From Nymphaea colorata (taxonomy: Eukaryota; Streptophyta; Magnoliopsida; Nymphaeales; Nymphaeaceae), in contig NC_045146.1 in the NCBI RefSeq assembly GCF_008831285.2, positions 12,393,149-12,457,148 of the forward strand: a DNA stretch of 64,000 bases, written 5' to 3'. Of the stretch, positions 47,099 to 60,300 are shown one piece after another. Under the pieces are notes generated by a model. The model searched no databases. It worked only from the letters and a program-made list of their open reading frames with translations, and was not told the origin of the DNA. Made by a program: the position numbers and the translations under genes. Within the stretch, counting starts at the first letter, position 1; every line of letters starts with the position of its first letter.

Positions 47099-50000
47099 TC
47101 ATTTGCCTAGTCTGACATTTACTTTACTCCACCCGCTTTCTCTGATATTTTGCCTACTCAGGCCTGCTTCTTTGACACTTGGTTTACCCACCCCAACTTC
47201 TTTGATATTTAATTTACTCACCCCAACCTCTATGTTCTCCAAAGGTTTTGCATTCTTATCAGCAACCGCTGCTGACTTCCTGCTCAAAATCCATGGATGC
47301 TGCAGACACTGTGCTGCTGTTGGTCTCTTCTCTGGGGCAAAATCCAGAAGAGGAGACAAGAAATCTACAAACTCATTTGCGTCAGCCTCCATAAACTTGT
47401 ATTTCTCGATCAAAACCTTGATTAGAGGCCAGAATCTTAGCCTCTTTATGTTCTTTAGATCACCATATCTGTCAAAGAAATCTTTGGACCGTGACCCACC
47501 AACTGCAATCTGTAACCCATTCAACAATGCCTTCAATTCATACCACAATTATGCAGCAAAAAGAGCATGGGACATATTGTGGTATAATTTTGAATAGAGA
47601 ACGGTGTGCAAGTCTCACCTTCCGAGGAACTTTTCCAAGAAGTTCAATCATCAGAGCCAAATGGTCCTGGAATGCACTTCAATTAGTAAATAAACAGAAA
47701 ACAACCAAATCATAAAGAAAACTCAAAAAGTGTAAGCTGATTCAGAAACTATGAATTTCCAAAGACTGTACTATGGGACAAAAGATTGACGATTAAAAAA
47801 AAAAAAAAAAAGTAAAATAAAGAAGCATTATTAAGGAAACCGAAAGGGTCAAATAAAGACTCTAATATGGTAATTACACATGAACTCAGGTGCTTTGATC
47901 ATAAGATGACCATAGGAAAAATTTTCATCAACCTCAAATTTTTCATAAAGAAAAGAGTGGTTCCTTGAATTAGTTTAGCACCATACCATATGAGAGAGAA
48001 AGGGGATACATTAACACAGCAAATTTGTCAAAGTGTTCTAGAACATGTTGAGATTATGCATTCGCATTACAAAACCTTCCTAAACCAATTTGAGCTTCAT
48101 GCTGTCATAATGATGTAATCACTACAAAACATAGACATTGAAATTTTGTAAGGAGACACTTTATGTAATTAGCTGTTCGATAGCGAGAAAACCAAAACCA
48201 TGTCTGAAGCTGTTAGACACCAATTATAGGAAAGGGAACAAGAAATTACACTTAGCAAATTACGAGAGTAAAAGAAATCAGTGGTTGCTTACTTGATCAC
48301 ATTCAAATCCTTCCCCATTCTTGGGTTCAAAAAGCATGTCACCGGTAGCTATTTCAAATGCAACACAAGCAAAGGACCACATGTCAACTGCTTCGTTGTA
48401 ATCATATCCCAAAATCACCTCAGGTGCTCTATACTGTCGAGTCTGTATTTCGGCAGAAAATTTCTTGTCTTTCCAACAAGCATTTCCCACATCCACAATC
48501 TTACAGCTGAAGTCAATGCCTTCTAAGCTTCTGACCTTTTCTGTCTCTGCTGGCTTCTTCACCTTTTTCCTCAGCTTCTTTCCCGCAACTCCAATTGTTC
48601 CACCGTTCATTTTTTTTTCAGGCCTTTCAAGAATGGGGATGAGTCCCGATCTATGTGGATCTTTTGAAGGATCAATACTAGATGTTAACATCACATTCTC
48701 AGGTTTCAAATCTGTGTGAATTATCCGGAGTTCCCTATGCAAGTAATCTAGGCCCAAAATAATTCCATGGCAAATATCTTTAACTTTAGGGAGTGGCAAA
48801 CCCCGGTAACGATTGTACCTAAGAAGTTTAAGAAGTGACTCTCCAAGGAGCTCAAAAACCATGCACACATGACTCCCGTTTGGCCCAGTGTGATTAAAAT
48901 GGTGCAGCAATTTAACAACACCCTTCGAGCCTTTGGGATCACCATCACTAATAGCGCGGAGTATTTCAATTTCTTCAAGTGCCGCCACTGTGAAATTTTG
49001 AGCACTCTTCTGGATTTTGAGGGCTACAAATTTCTGCAAACATCATCGAAAGAAACAAAAAAATGAGAAAGAGAAGACAGGTGATTAATATGATCTTTTG
49101 CACAGATAAAAACAATTAAGACAGATTCCAAACGAACTGCTTGTCAAAAACAGAAAAGAAAAGAAGAGGCCAGAGAGGGTGTTGTAATCATGAATAGCAA
49201 ACAGAAACTTTTTGTGACCAATAATATTCAACATTAGAATAAAGCTTTATAGAAATGGATGAGGTGGAATTAGTTATCAAGACAAAGCAAAAATTAAAAA
49301 AAAAAATAAAAAAGAAAGGAGGGAAAGGAATATGACAATCCACACATCAACCAAAACAAGGAGAATGATGAAAGTTACGCCATACGTAAGGAGAACAACA
49401 ATTTTAGAGAGCAAGACCCATGCTTGTATACAAAAAGTAATACCTTAGTTTCTGTTTGAGATATGAATAATACTCTCAAAATCTTAAATTGAATCCCATA
49501 GAACTATGAGTACAAGAGGAGAAACGTTTCAAGGATCATTGAATAATTGAAGGAAAAGGAAATGTCTTTTTCTTTTTTGCAACCTTAAGAATAAAGAAAA
49601 TGTAAAGTTGTAATTTTGCACACCTCAGAATAAAAAAATACTGGTCATACAGTCGTTGGACATCAACGATTAAGGTAAATCTAATGGCAATTCACATTGA
49701 ACTTCTCTACTGCGTACATGATGATCGAAAACCAGGGCGGGTGGGAAAATGCTTAAAGTCGGAAACAAAGAAGACTACGTCTGAAACAATCGGTTGACGA
49801 AATGACAGCAACGCAAAAACATAAAAGAACAGTAAGAAATGAAGAAGAGAATGATTTTGATGGAACTGCAGGCTAAACAGGCAATAACAGCGTAAACGTA
49901 ATTAAGGAAATACAAGAACAAGACGTTTCACGCCATTTAGAAGAAAATCAGATCAATAAAAGATTATCTACAGAGGTAACAAACCAACAGAAAACCACGA

Positions 50001-50819
50001 ATAGGAGAAAAAAAAAAGAAATATACTTACTAAGAGGGAAAACTGAAAAGGAATTCTCTATAGACAATCTTAGAGCCATATTGCAAACAAGGGAATATGG
50101 TGCAAGGACACCAGGACTAATCAAATATAATTGGATGAGAAAATGGAATTAACATTGTATATGTGGGAAGAGGGGAAAATTTGTCGTATAGAAACCCTGG
50201 AAATTAAAATGAAAAGAGAAGAGAGTCAAAATTATCCAATATTAAAGCACAAGATAGACTGCATGTAGAGGATTATTAACGGACGCCAAAAAGTATACAC
50301 AGTTTTCCTCCGGAAAACGGCCGTGGAACTTAATTCAATAACAGAATAATCACAAGATACCACGGGAACCGCAACTATGAAAAAACACGATATGGGCAAT
50401 CACTGGAATCATAGATCATGCAGAATCAATCATGGAAAGGAGGGAATTGAAATCAGATCGCCTCTGCAATCAAACGATGAACATGGACAGAAGCCAATTG
50501 AACAAGAAATGATTAAAACAAAGACGTGGGTCGTCCTCCGAACAACCAATCACGTAAAATTACAAGGAATTGGACGCTGCGATACTTTGGTTTCGGTGTC
50601 ATATGCGAGCCAGACGGTCGAGAAATTCCCCCAACCAAGCTTTTTCTGAGCCACGTATCGCGAGCCAAAGAATTGATCGCCAGGAAGAACGAAATGGTAT
50701 CCTCCCTTCCTGTATTCCTCTCGATCCTCCTCCTCCTCCTCCTCTTCCTCATCATCATCTTCTTCTTCTTCCTTCGAGGAAAGGTATATGGAAGAGATCT
50801 GGTTCCATTTGTTCGCCAT
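47099..50819 (-). CDS. SRPK: SR protein kinase (plant SRPK)
   Basis: Ser/Thr kinase that phosphorylates RS domains of SR splicing factors in nucleus and cytoplasm. Four exons on the minus strand: 50586-50819, 48293-49033, 47619-47666 and 47099-47509 (TGA). Phases are all 0 and the product is 477 residues. Residues 16-36 are an almost pure Glu/Asp run. Kinase landmarks are LGWGNFSTVW (Gly loop), FVALKIQKSAQ (Lys84), IHTDLKPEN (Asp186, HTD as in SRPKs), a short basic spacer with KKLRKKVKK, KIVDVGNACW (DVG where DFG or DLG is usual), TRQYRAPEVILG, DMWSFACVAFEIATGDMLF, DHLALMIELLGKVPRK and EKRPTAAQCLQHPWIL. The spacer between the lobes is short, as in plant SRPKs. The C-terminus carries four 10-residue repeats. 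A GA-rich leader precedes the ATG. It resembles the Arabidopsis SRPK3-5 group. Confidence 0.95.
47111..47230 (-). repeat. Four in-frame 30-bp repeats at the SRPK C-terminus
   Basis: Read on the minus strand the repeats code EVGVSKLNIK, EVGVGKPSVK, EAGLSRQNIR and ESGWSKVNVR, directly before the final LGK and stop. The consensus is E-x-G-x-S-K/R-x-N-I/V-K/R. All four are exactly 10 codons and keep the reading frame. Confidence 0.9.
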
Positions 50820-51536
50820 TGCTCTCTCTCTCTCTCCTCTGTTTCTTCCTCTTTCCCTTCGGTGTTCCTTTTCTTAATGAGTGGGGTGGTTGATTTGGTC
50901 ATCCAAGCAGTTTGGTCTCCTTCCCCTTTCTCTTTTATTATTTTTATATTTTAATTCTGGAAAAGAAAAACCATATGTTCTTACTTTTCTATTTTCTGAT
51001 TGGCTCCCAAGCCCAAGAATAGTGTCTTTTCAGCTGTCATATGGATGGTCTCGGCAAGGCGATGCCCAACAATCCAAAATCTGTTTGGATCCTTAATTCG
51101 GATCAACAAGTCCAATTGGCTTTATCGTGAACCAGATTTTGAAAAGTTCCCACTACCAAATTCCTTTATCCCTATCTACAGACATAATCTGCTCCGACCA
51201 ACTACTAGTTTTTATATATGAATCGGATCATTTGGATATCTGTCTCGAACCCGTTAATTTATGCATTGGTTTCTTATCTATTAGATCTTAATGGGACCAA
51301 AGTTGCACATAGGATCCCTGTCATGATCAGTGAGTTGTTCAGATTGTGCTTGTTTTAGAGTAGGATATGCGGCAGGGCATGGAAACTCCTACCTCCATCT
51401 TGGCATATAGCTTATAATGTGAAAATCATGAGCCCTTTTTGTTTCCTCGAAAGAAAAAAAAAAAAAGAAAGACCTTATATTTGTTGTACCCATTTGGAGT
51501 TTTTGGTCCATGTACAGTGGGTCCTGCTGATGCCAA

Positions 51537-51540
<4 letters not shown>

Positions 51541-51567
<27 letters not shown>
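51541..51567. repeat. (CT)n microsatellite
   Basis: Uninterrupted CT run in intergenic DNA. Confidence 0.9.
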
Positions 51568-51572
<5 letters not shown>

Positions 51573-54130
51573 TTCTTTCTTTTTATACATGTTGGTTAAG
51601 TAGATATCTGTCAGTTCAATTATCACGAGAAATTACTGTTTGAGTTTGTTTTTATGTTGATCCCTGCTTTTTGGGGCAGTGGCATATTCATTCCTACTTG
51701 ATAGCCGCAGATAACCATTCCAAAATGGTGGTTGAAGTTTAAATTTTGCTGATAGAAAAGAACCTTTTTCACCAATGAAACAAGTTTTCTAAGGAAAAGG
51801 TCGTATGAATTACATAATCAGATTTTATTGAGACCATAATCGTAGTAAACTGGTAACTGTTGTTATGAGCTGCAAAAGGAAGAATTTGTCTTGAGAGTTC
51901 GTGTATCATGATGGATTTTCCGGGCACAATCGACATGATAGACCTATCAATCTTGAAAGTGATCTCTTCATAAGCTAAACTAAGACTAATTAATGAAAGG
52001 TGATCAGTACGTGAATCGAGTTAATCAAAACTTGATTCCTGATGAAGAACTTTCTTGCTCATTCAAGCTGTTCTCGCAGCACATAAACGCCTAGGCCTTC
52101 CATTATGAGAAATATACTTAAAAATACATATCCAGCTCTTTGGTTGCAACTTCAAAAAGAAAGTAGAAAAGTGGGAGCATCCCATCTTTCCATGAGAAAG
52201 CACCTAATTACCTGATACAAGTTTGTCCTCACCTTCTTAATTACCTACTCATTTATTGGTCCTTAAGTTTTTGGCATGCCCTTTATTTTCTCTTTCAATA
52301 GAAAACACTTTTTCTCTTTTTTTCCAAAATGGTGATTCTAGACATTGAATACATTGCTTACGAATGCAATCAAATTGATAATCTAAAATCACATTGGCAA
52401 TAAAATGGTATGCCAATCTAATTTGGAGACGTTAAATGCTCTGTTTGTGAATTCGATCACTTTGACAAGCTAAAATCATATTAAACACTTGAAGATGGAT
52501 TGCTGATCTAATTTGGCTTGGCCTGTTGGCAAAGAGAAATAATGTATAAAATTTTCTCTTTTAACGCAATTTATGATTACACCAAATAGACAAATCATCT
52601 TCCAAAAGTTCCTTCACCAGCGACAATACAGTACAGACTTGGCTGCACTAATGGAGGAATAAGCATTATTTTATATAGGGCACCAGCCATCGCCGCTTGT
52701 ATTGAGATCAATGGTCTCACGCTGGTGTATATATATATATGTATGTATGTATGTATATATTTAAAATCTTTGGACAAAAAGCTTTAGCCATAGAACATTA
52801 TCAACAGTTTATCATGTAGCAACGGTTGGCAATGTTTTTAATGACAGTTCCATGATAGTTTCATGATACTTCTAGCGACGGATTTCAAATATTAGACTTC
52901 CCTATGAAGCATGCTGGTAAAGGGACTCTATCCTGCTTTGTTTGCAGCGTCCACATGAGAGAAAAGCTTAATTTCACATGCAAAGTAATTGTTTTGTTGC
53001 AAACTGGGGAGACAGATGCCCCTTTTGGCAATAATGCACTGGGAAAGTGCCTAGATAACATGTCAGCCGTGGTACACTTTTTCAGATCTCATTGTAATTT
53101 TCCTGTGGCCGTCACCTTCTTTGTTTTACTTTGGATTGAAGGTTTTTAGAGTTCAAGACAACTTTACTTCAGAGTTTCCAGTTTTTGTTGGATCATTTAT
53201 CCCGAAATGATGTTTTCTCTGGAAAACCATATGCTGAGAGTTAAGCCCCTGATCTTTATTGACAAAAGATGAGAAGAAAGAAAATGTCCCTGACTGGGAG
53301 TGTGTTTGATAAGAAGAACAATATTGTGTTTTTAAAACAGTTGTTCTTAAACCTCATCATCCAAAACTCACTGTTTTTTGTTTGATTCACCACATATTGG
53401 TATTTACATAGAGGTCGCATATAAATGAGTTTTCTAGGTAGAATGAGTTTAATAAAAAGAAGAACACCGTATTCTTTCTGGGCCTGTAGGAGAAGTATCT
53501 CAACCTGTCGTCCGAGAAGGATCTAAAGCTCTCACCCAACCTTTGTTCTCTTAAGGTGTACTTTTGACACCTTTAGATGTCCCCCCTGCAGCACTTTAAC
53601 TTGAGCATCAGTGAACCTTTATAATATAGAGAGTTGACACCCTCTTACATTCGAATAGCTAACCCCACCTTGTATTCTTTAACCACATGTCGCTAAACCA
53701 CATCATCCAAGAACATAGCGTTCGTGTTCCAAAAAACATGTCAAGAGTATCAAGTTTTTCCTTGATCAAGTAATCAAACGCTAGTTATACTACAATTCCT
53801 GACCAATGTAACATTCTTGGAAGGTGTTAAAAAAATCAGTGTTCCAATAATACAATATTCTTCTTACGAACTCCTTAATAGCTTGCATGTTTCTTAAGAA
53901 AATGTTTTCCATGCAAGGCTGCTGCGAGAGACGGCTGCCATCCCATTTTATTATGAAAAAAATAAATAAAGAATAAAGAACAGAATACACTTAAGAAGAT
54001 ACTGTTTGAATATGCAAAACACCTGACAATGTTACCTGTGATCTTCCCATGACAGAACCATGCAAGTGAATCTGGAAATGCGTCCTTTTTTGGACTCAAA
54101 TGAACACATTCTATCTGTTCCATCAAATTG

Positions 54131-54260
54131 GACTACAAAAAATATTAATTCCACTGACGGCAGAAAACGTCAGTAGCAAACAAAAATCCGTCAGTAACAT
54201 ATTTACTATCTGCGTGAAAGCTCCGTCAGTGAAGACAGTGTCGCTGAAGCTGAATTCAAG
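54131..54260 (+). mobile_element. Possible CACTA-type transposon end
   Basis: GACTACAAAAAATATT is followed by repeated inverted subterminal motifs ACTGACGG, CGTCAGT, CCGTCAGTAAC and CCGTCAGTGAAG. CACTA elements start CACTACAA and carry arrays of short subterminal repeats of this type. The outermost C is altered and the other end was not found. Confidence 0.4.
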
Positions 54261-54544
54261 GAACAGATAGTGTATTTTACTTTCGTCGAAACACTAATTG
54301 AGTCAAGCTAGGAGGTCTTCAGCAATTAGTTTCCGAAAAAGCTAGGCCATTTTAAAATTCCACGAGTTGTAGTTTTTTTTTGTTTGTAAAATCATAGTGC
54401 ATAAGGCTGAGGTAGTAATTAATTATTTTTTCAATAATTCATATAATTTTGTGTATATCTTTATCCGTGGCCTCTCCCAAAGTAGGAGGCCTTAAATGTC
54501 AAAATCGTTATCCAAATTCATAAATCTAACTTCACCTGAAAAAG

Positions 54545-54546
<2 letters not shown>

Positions 54547-54577
<31 letters not shown>
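54547..54577. repeat. (TA)n microsatellite
   Basis: About 15 uninterrupted TA units in intergenic DNA. Confidence 0.9.
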
Positions 54578-54579
<2 letters not shown>

Positions 54580-57317
54580 AATGCACTATTTTAGTTCTCC
54601 ACAGTGATGCATTAAACCAAACAGATCATGTATATACAGTTTGTCATATCACCATTCGAAAGCGATATTGCAATGTTGACTATAATTCTGATTATAGATG
54701 GCCGCCATTATCAGCATTAATGTTCATGTACCTTCGCTCGACTCCAGCATTTAAGTCGAAATCCCTTTGATCAGATACTTTGATAAGATATATGTGACCA
54801 TTGAATGTTTGCTGTTCTTGCATGATTTTAAGTCTTCATAAAGAATGAGTACCAATACCATACCAACTAGGAAAACCTATAATCCGATTCGTAAGTTGAA
54901 GAGATCCTGAATCGAATCCCTTCGCCCTCATTCATCCTGCAGCACAAGCCTTTCCCCTGGCGTTCACCTTGCAAGGTGCGATGATAGGGAGTCACTTACC
55001 ACGTGTTTGATTATCACCACAGATATCAAATATACAGTTAAATTCCAAATTTTAGTAATAGAACAAGAGTTCATTTGAAGTTAATAGGGATCACAGCGCC
55101 TGGTCTTCAAATCTGCAGTTTGCTAAAGTTGTAGGTTTAAGGTTAATCTCACCATTAGATCATACCACGATCAAACACCCCATAAGAAACACTCTATGAG
55201 TGTTTTATGAATCTATCTTAAAGATGTGAACCAATTTATGAAACACTAGAACTAGGTGTGCATAAATTCATTATAAACTTTGGGGTAGATTCTTGTAATC
55301 TAAAAAAAAGCGTTTTGTTTGTCAAACGATCTTTAATTTTACTTTTATTATACTTCAACTTAATTTTACTTTTATTATACTTCAACTTACAGTGCCCTCC
55401 TTTCATCTCCCTTTTATAACAAAGAAAGTTGACACCCTGTGAACTCAAAATGAATACTGGCCACCTATCAACCTCCTTCCATCATCTCTTGTCCTGACCC
55501 TCTTAAAATATAAAATATATATGGTTCTACATTAAGAAAGAAGAATTAAAAAAGGAACATGTTTACAATGACGTCATTGGCATTTGGGAGGGATGAAAAG
55601 ACGTTTTTTTAGCTCAATTAAATTCAATGCATGCTTCTGTTCGGTTCCATTGGGTACGTTTCATTATGTCTATGCATCCGGCCGGCCAGGCCCAATAAGA
55701 GTCGGGTTCGGGCAGGCTTGATGCCCGAAACACAAGCTCAGGCTAGGCCCGATGTCTGAAATCTAAGTCCAGGCTTGGCTCGGTCCGGTTCGATTAATAT
55801 TTTTAATATAAAATAAAACATTTTAAATATAAAACATATTTTTAATAATAAAATACATTGTTATTAAATAAAAATAAATCAGACTGAATTGAGCCCCGAC
55901 ACGAGTCGACTTTTTTGAGCCCTGTTCCAGTTGCAAATTGAACTTTAAAAGCAACAAAGTGACCCTTCTTGTAGCCTCCCTGCAGAGTCCTGAGCTGTGT
56001 CGGTGTCAGTGATAGAACGAGACATCCTTCAATTTGGATGCCGCGCCCTACCGCCTTAAGACAGAGGAACATAACGCCCACGAAAATCGAACTAGAGACC
56101 TACCTTTTACAAGCCTCTAACCCGACCTGCTACGCTATGCCCTTTGAAGCGCTCACACCAGCCGATCAAAAATTACATTACAATCAAACTGAGCCCAAGT
56201 TCGTGCAGACAACAGATCCACCTAAGTTCGGTGACTCAAGTCACCCTTAACTAAAAAAAACTTGTCTCCACCATTAGGGGCGGGTGACCTCCGTTTCACA
56301 AACCAAACTCGACTGGGACATCTGACCAACCCAAATCGATTAATCTTATTGGATTTACATCAAGCCTTCATAACTAAAACGCAGTTTACGTTGTCTCACT
56401 TTTACAAGACTCTCATGAATCTTATATTTTTCACAGCTAAATTCAATTTCGACTTTTACCAAATCCAAACTGCATTATGTTATGTTAACAATTGAATTTC
56501 AAAATATATGGATAATGGATAATGGGTATTTGTTTAAAACTAAATCCAAATCCGATTAATGTTTACTTTTAAAACTGAATCTGTTGAGAAGCCATTTCTT
56601 AAATATGAATCTGACCTGATTTCTTAAATCAGATGCATTTTTTTTTCCATCTCCAACTCTTTTGAAGCGGTTCAGTTGGATATGTAATATGAATCTTATC
56701 AATGCGCTTCCCTGTTCTTCGTCTTCCAACACCATGGGGTTTGTTGAACCGAGGAGCGGACCAAAGACTCATCGGAGGTACGTTAGACTCGGACGATTCG
56801 ATTCGGTTGAAGAACAAACCGAGACGTTATCAAATAATTTCTGAAGAAAGGGCGGGCATTCTAGGTAATGAAGCACCTATAAAATCCACTGTCAATGTCG
56901 GCCTGCATTTGCGCGAACTAGGTGCTCGCCAGAGCATTTTTTTAATAATTTCCCGCAAATTTTCCCGTAGTTCGTTCTAATTCCTGAAATATCCAGGTAA
57001 TTTTCCGTTCCCGCCTCGCGATTCCGACGGCCTGGATCCCTGCTTCGCGAACTCGTCGGGCTCTTTGCGCCGCCCAAGAAGAACCCGTAACTCCGATTTC
57101 TCGAATTCGAGGCGTTGTTTCTCTGATTTTTCAGACCTCAAGGCACCGTGTCCTCCTGTTGTTCCTCTCGGTCGGCGCCCTAAGTTGGATGTGAATCGCG
57201 TTTTCGAATTTGGGTTTTCTTGAAAACTTGGCAGGGGTTCGGGTTTCCTCTGGAATTTCGGTTTTGGAATGATTTCGGGTGGCCGCTTCGTCGTCTGATC
57301 TGAGGGATCTTTCGCCA

Positions 57318-60300
57318 ATGGCTCGTCGAGACCAAGCACCGAATATGGACTTGTTCGACTTGTACTTCCGGAGGGCGGATTTGGATCAGGACGGTAGGAT
57401 CAGTGGCAATGAGGCAGTTGCGTTTTTTCAAGGATCGAATCTGCCAAAACACATTCTTGCGCAGGTAGGTTTCCGAAGAAATTTGAATCTGTCTGGTCTT
57501 GCTCGAGCTCAGTATCTCTCTCTCTCTCTCTCTCGCTCCCACTCTCTCTTATGAACTAAATTTTGATCTCTAATGTAGCGGCTGGAAAATTGAGTTTCAC
57601 TCTTTGATGTTAAGGTTGGATCCGATTCGAGATGCGGCATTATGTTAATTGATATCTTAGATTCTTTTTTTGGAGTCACGAGCGCTTCCATTGGTGAGGT
57701 TTGGATCAAGGAAGAATTATCTCGTGGCGGTAGCTATTCTAGTAGGGATTTCTTTGTTAATATGACCTGATGTTCAGCCTTCAATATTTCAATTCTTGAC
57801 ATTGCCAAATTGAGCTCAGGGACTGTCCTCGCCTTCAGTAGGCTCTAATTTGGGTGAACTCAATGTGTCGAGAACAGTGGTTTGCAAGATGTGGAGTTCC
57901 GGTGATTGGAGTACGGGGTTATCACTAGACTTGTGGATATTGTGAAAATAATTGGCGCCTTCTACGTCCTTGGTTGATTATACGTGTGCTTTTCATGCTT
58001 AACTGTGGTCCATACCCGAAATGACTGGGTGAGATGCATATGAATTCTTAAATTAGGTGGTACTCTGCTGTTCCCATGGTTGAGGAATGGACCTTGGGTT
58101 GCAACTTACCTTTAACTAGATGGAGAAGCATCCAAGGGGCATATCTTCAGGATCTTAACAATGCAGCAAATTATTTAAAAGTATATAATTGGAGCGTGCT
58201 TAGTTATTTTAAAATGATATACGTGATATACTATTTAAAATATATGTTTCATGTCTTGCACTGATAGTGTTGGCAAGTCTTATTACACATTATATTTCCT
58301 TTTTAGTCGATATATTTGTTTATTTGTTTTTTCTATTTTTCATATTCACTCTGCAGTTGATCCTTATTATTCAGGATATGTAGCTTGCTACCTAAATCTG
58401 ATTTCCTGATGCTTCTTGTTCTGCTAATGGCTGTTAAACTATGTGGTTAAGCTTCAGAGGAAGTTGCTTTAGAGCTATCTCATGGTTTACTATAGTCTAT
58501 TGTAGGTGATTGCTTGTTTATAGTTGTCATCACCGAAATTCAATAATTAATGTTGCTGAGGTTTATAAAAGGCAATAAGGGTGACAAAATTTATGCTTTT
58601 TCTATGATTTATGTTTAGCTTTGTGGGTATAAGTACTGATTTTTTGTCTATATGTTTCTGGCTTTCTGCTTTTAATACATTTGGATCAAATATCCATTTG
58701 ATCTCCTGCTAATTTCTGAAGCCCTTCTGGTCTAAGTTGCTATTGCATTTTCTTATTACTCCTTGTTTTTTCTTTCTTTCTTTTTTTTTTTTGGTATTTG
58801 ATTGAAAGCTTAGATTATTATGAAATTTCTATAGTGATTTTGTGCAACTTTAATGTGGACATATAGAAATTTTCCAAAAATTAGATTCAGGTCTTCTATA
58901 TAAGCAATATTACTTTTCTTGACAATACTCTCTCTCTCTCTCTCTCCATCTCTGTTGATGCTTACACACATAAAGAGAAAGTACATACACCATAATTGTC
59001 AATTGTCATGACTTATGTATTTGCAAATGTAAATATCTGATATACAAACACATTTTGGTTCATGCTTTTTGTCAAGCGTGCCAAACCATACACTTGGGAT
59101 GATGGACCTGGGCTTTAACATTCAAGAAAATATGTTATGAGGGATGGGTTGTAACGCATTGAATGTGGAGTTTGGCAAAATAATAAGATATTGGGTATTT
59201 GGATTGCCATCTAGACCTTGATCTCATGCTACCTATTGTATTGCGTTTTATAACTTTTTGAAAGTACGGATCAAAGTGTCTAAGGGGCAGGTTGGGATCT
59301 GTTATACTGCATACAATTTGAGGGGCAAGGTAGGAGTAGGATGTGTATTTAATTGGTCCAAGTGCATTTCAGTAATTTCATGTTAGAAGAACTTTGTGTA
59401 TGACATCTATTTAGGTAGAATGGCAAGATGTAAATACCGTACTAGTTATTTAAGTACTACTCGAAATGCAATGCTGATTCATTTTGGACAGATCCATCTC
59501 TTATCTCTGATGCTTTGCTCCCTTTTTCTTAGCACCGGACGGTTGGAGGAGCAACCAATTAGTTGGATAAAACATTGCGATCATATTTAGATTTCTTGCC
59601 TTTTTTTTCACTTCTACTGCAGGACCAAATAGAATCAATTGCTCATGACAAACTTTTGATTCTGAATAACATTCAGAAGTTCAAGAGGAAAAAAGACTGC
59701 ATTGTTTTATTTCAAATGCAAATATCATGTCATTCTTGTTGCTTTATTTCATTTAGATGTAATATTATGACATGAAATCATCTGTATCAATTTTCTGAAC
59801 TACATCCTGCTTAGTCTATTTACTGGTGTTCTCCAGATATGGATGCATGCAGATCAGAACCGGACAGGTTTCTTAGGTCGTTTGGAGTTCTATAATGCTT
59901 TGAAGCTTGTGACGGTGGCACAAAGTGGGAGGGAATTAACTCCAGACATAGTTAAGGCAGCTTTGGTTGGTCCTGCTTCGGCTAAAATTCCCCCACCACA
60001 GATAAGTACTGGGCCTGCACCTGTGCCTCAGGTGAATGCTGTTGCACCATCTTCGGTGCAAATGAATGTTGTTCGAACACCTGGATTTCAGATGAACACT
60101 GTCGCACAGACTATGCCTCAGATAAATCCTGGAGCACTACCTGTGTCTCACAATCCTGGCATCCGTGGACCACAACCACCAAACAATTTGAGCCAACAAT
60201 TTGCTCCATCCTTTGACAATCAATTTATGAGACCTCCAGGTGCACAAATTTCTTCTATTCCAGCTCAAGGGATTAAGCAAAATGTTCCTCCAGGTAGTAT

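Larger units (their letters stand above)
50820..57317. other. Intergenic between divergent SRPK and EH/Pan1 genes
   Basis: The SRPK leader region (50820-50900) contains a CT run. Beyond it I see no gene. Microsatellites lie at 51541-51567 (CT), about 52726-52760 (TA/TATG) and 54547-54577 (TA). A possible CACTA end lies at 54131-54260. The stretch 55690-56260 has GC-richer phrases such as GGCTTGATGCCCGA and GGCTAGGCCCGATG, a diverged internal repeat. The EH/Pan1 leader lies in the last few hundred bases. Confidence 0.5.

Noticed and set aside
50526-50954. Plus-strand 142-codon frame opposite SRPK exon 1
   Set aside because: Antisense of the Glu/Asp-coding repeat; the Leu/Phe-rich product is an artefact.
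54890-54930. tRNA-like GAATCGAATCCCTTC
   Set aside because: No matching cloverleaf arms in the flanking 70 bases.
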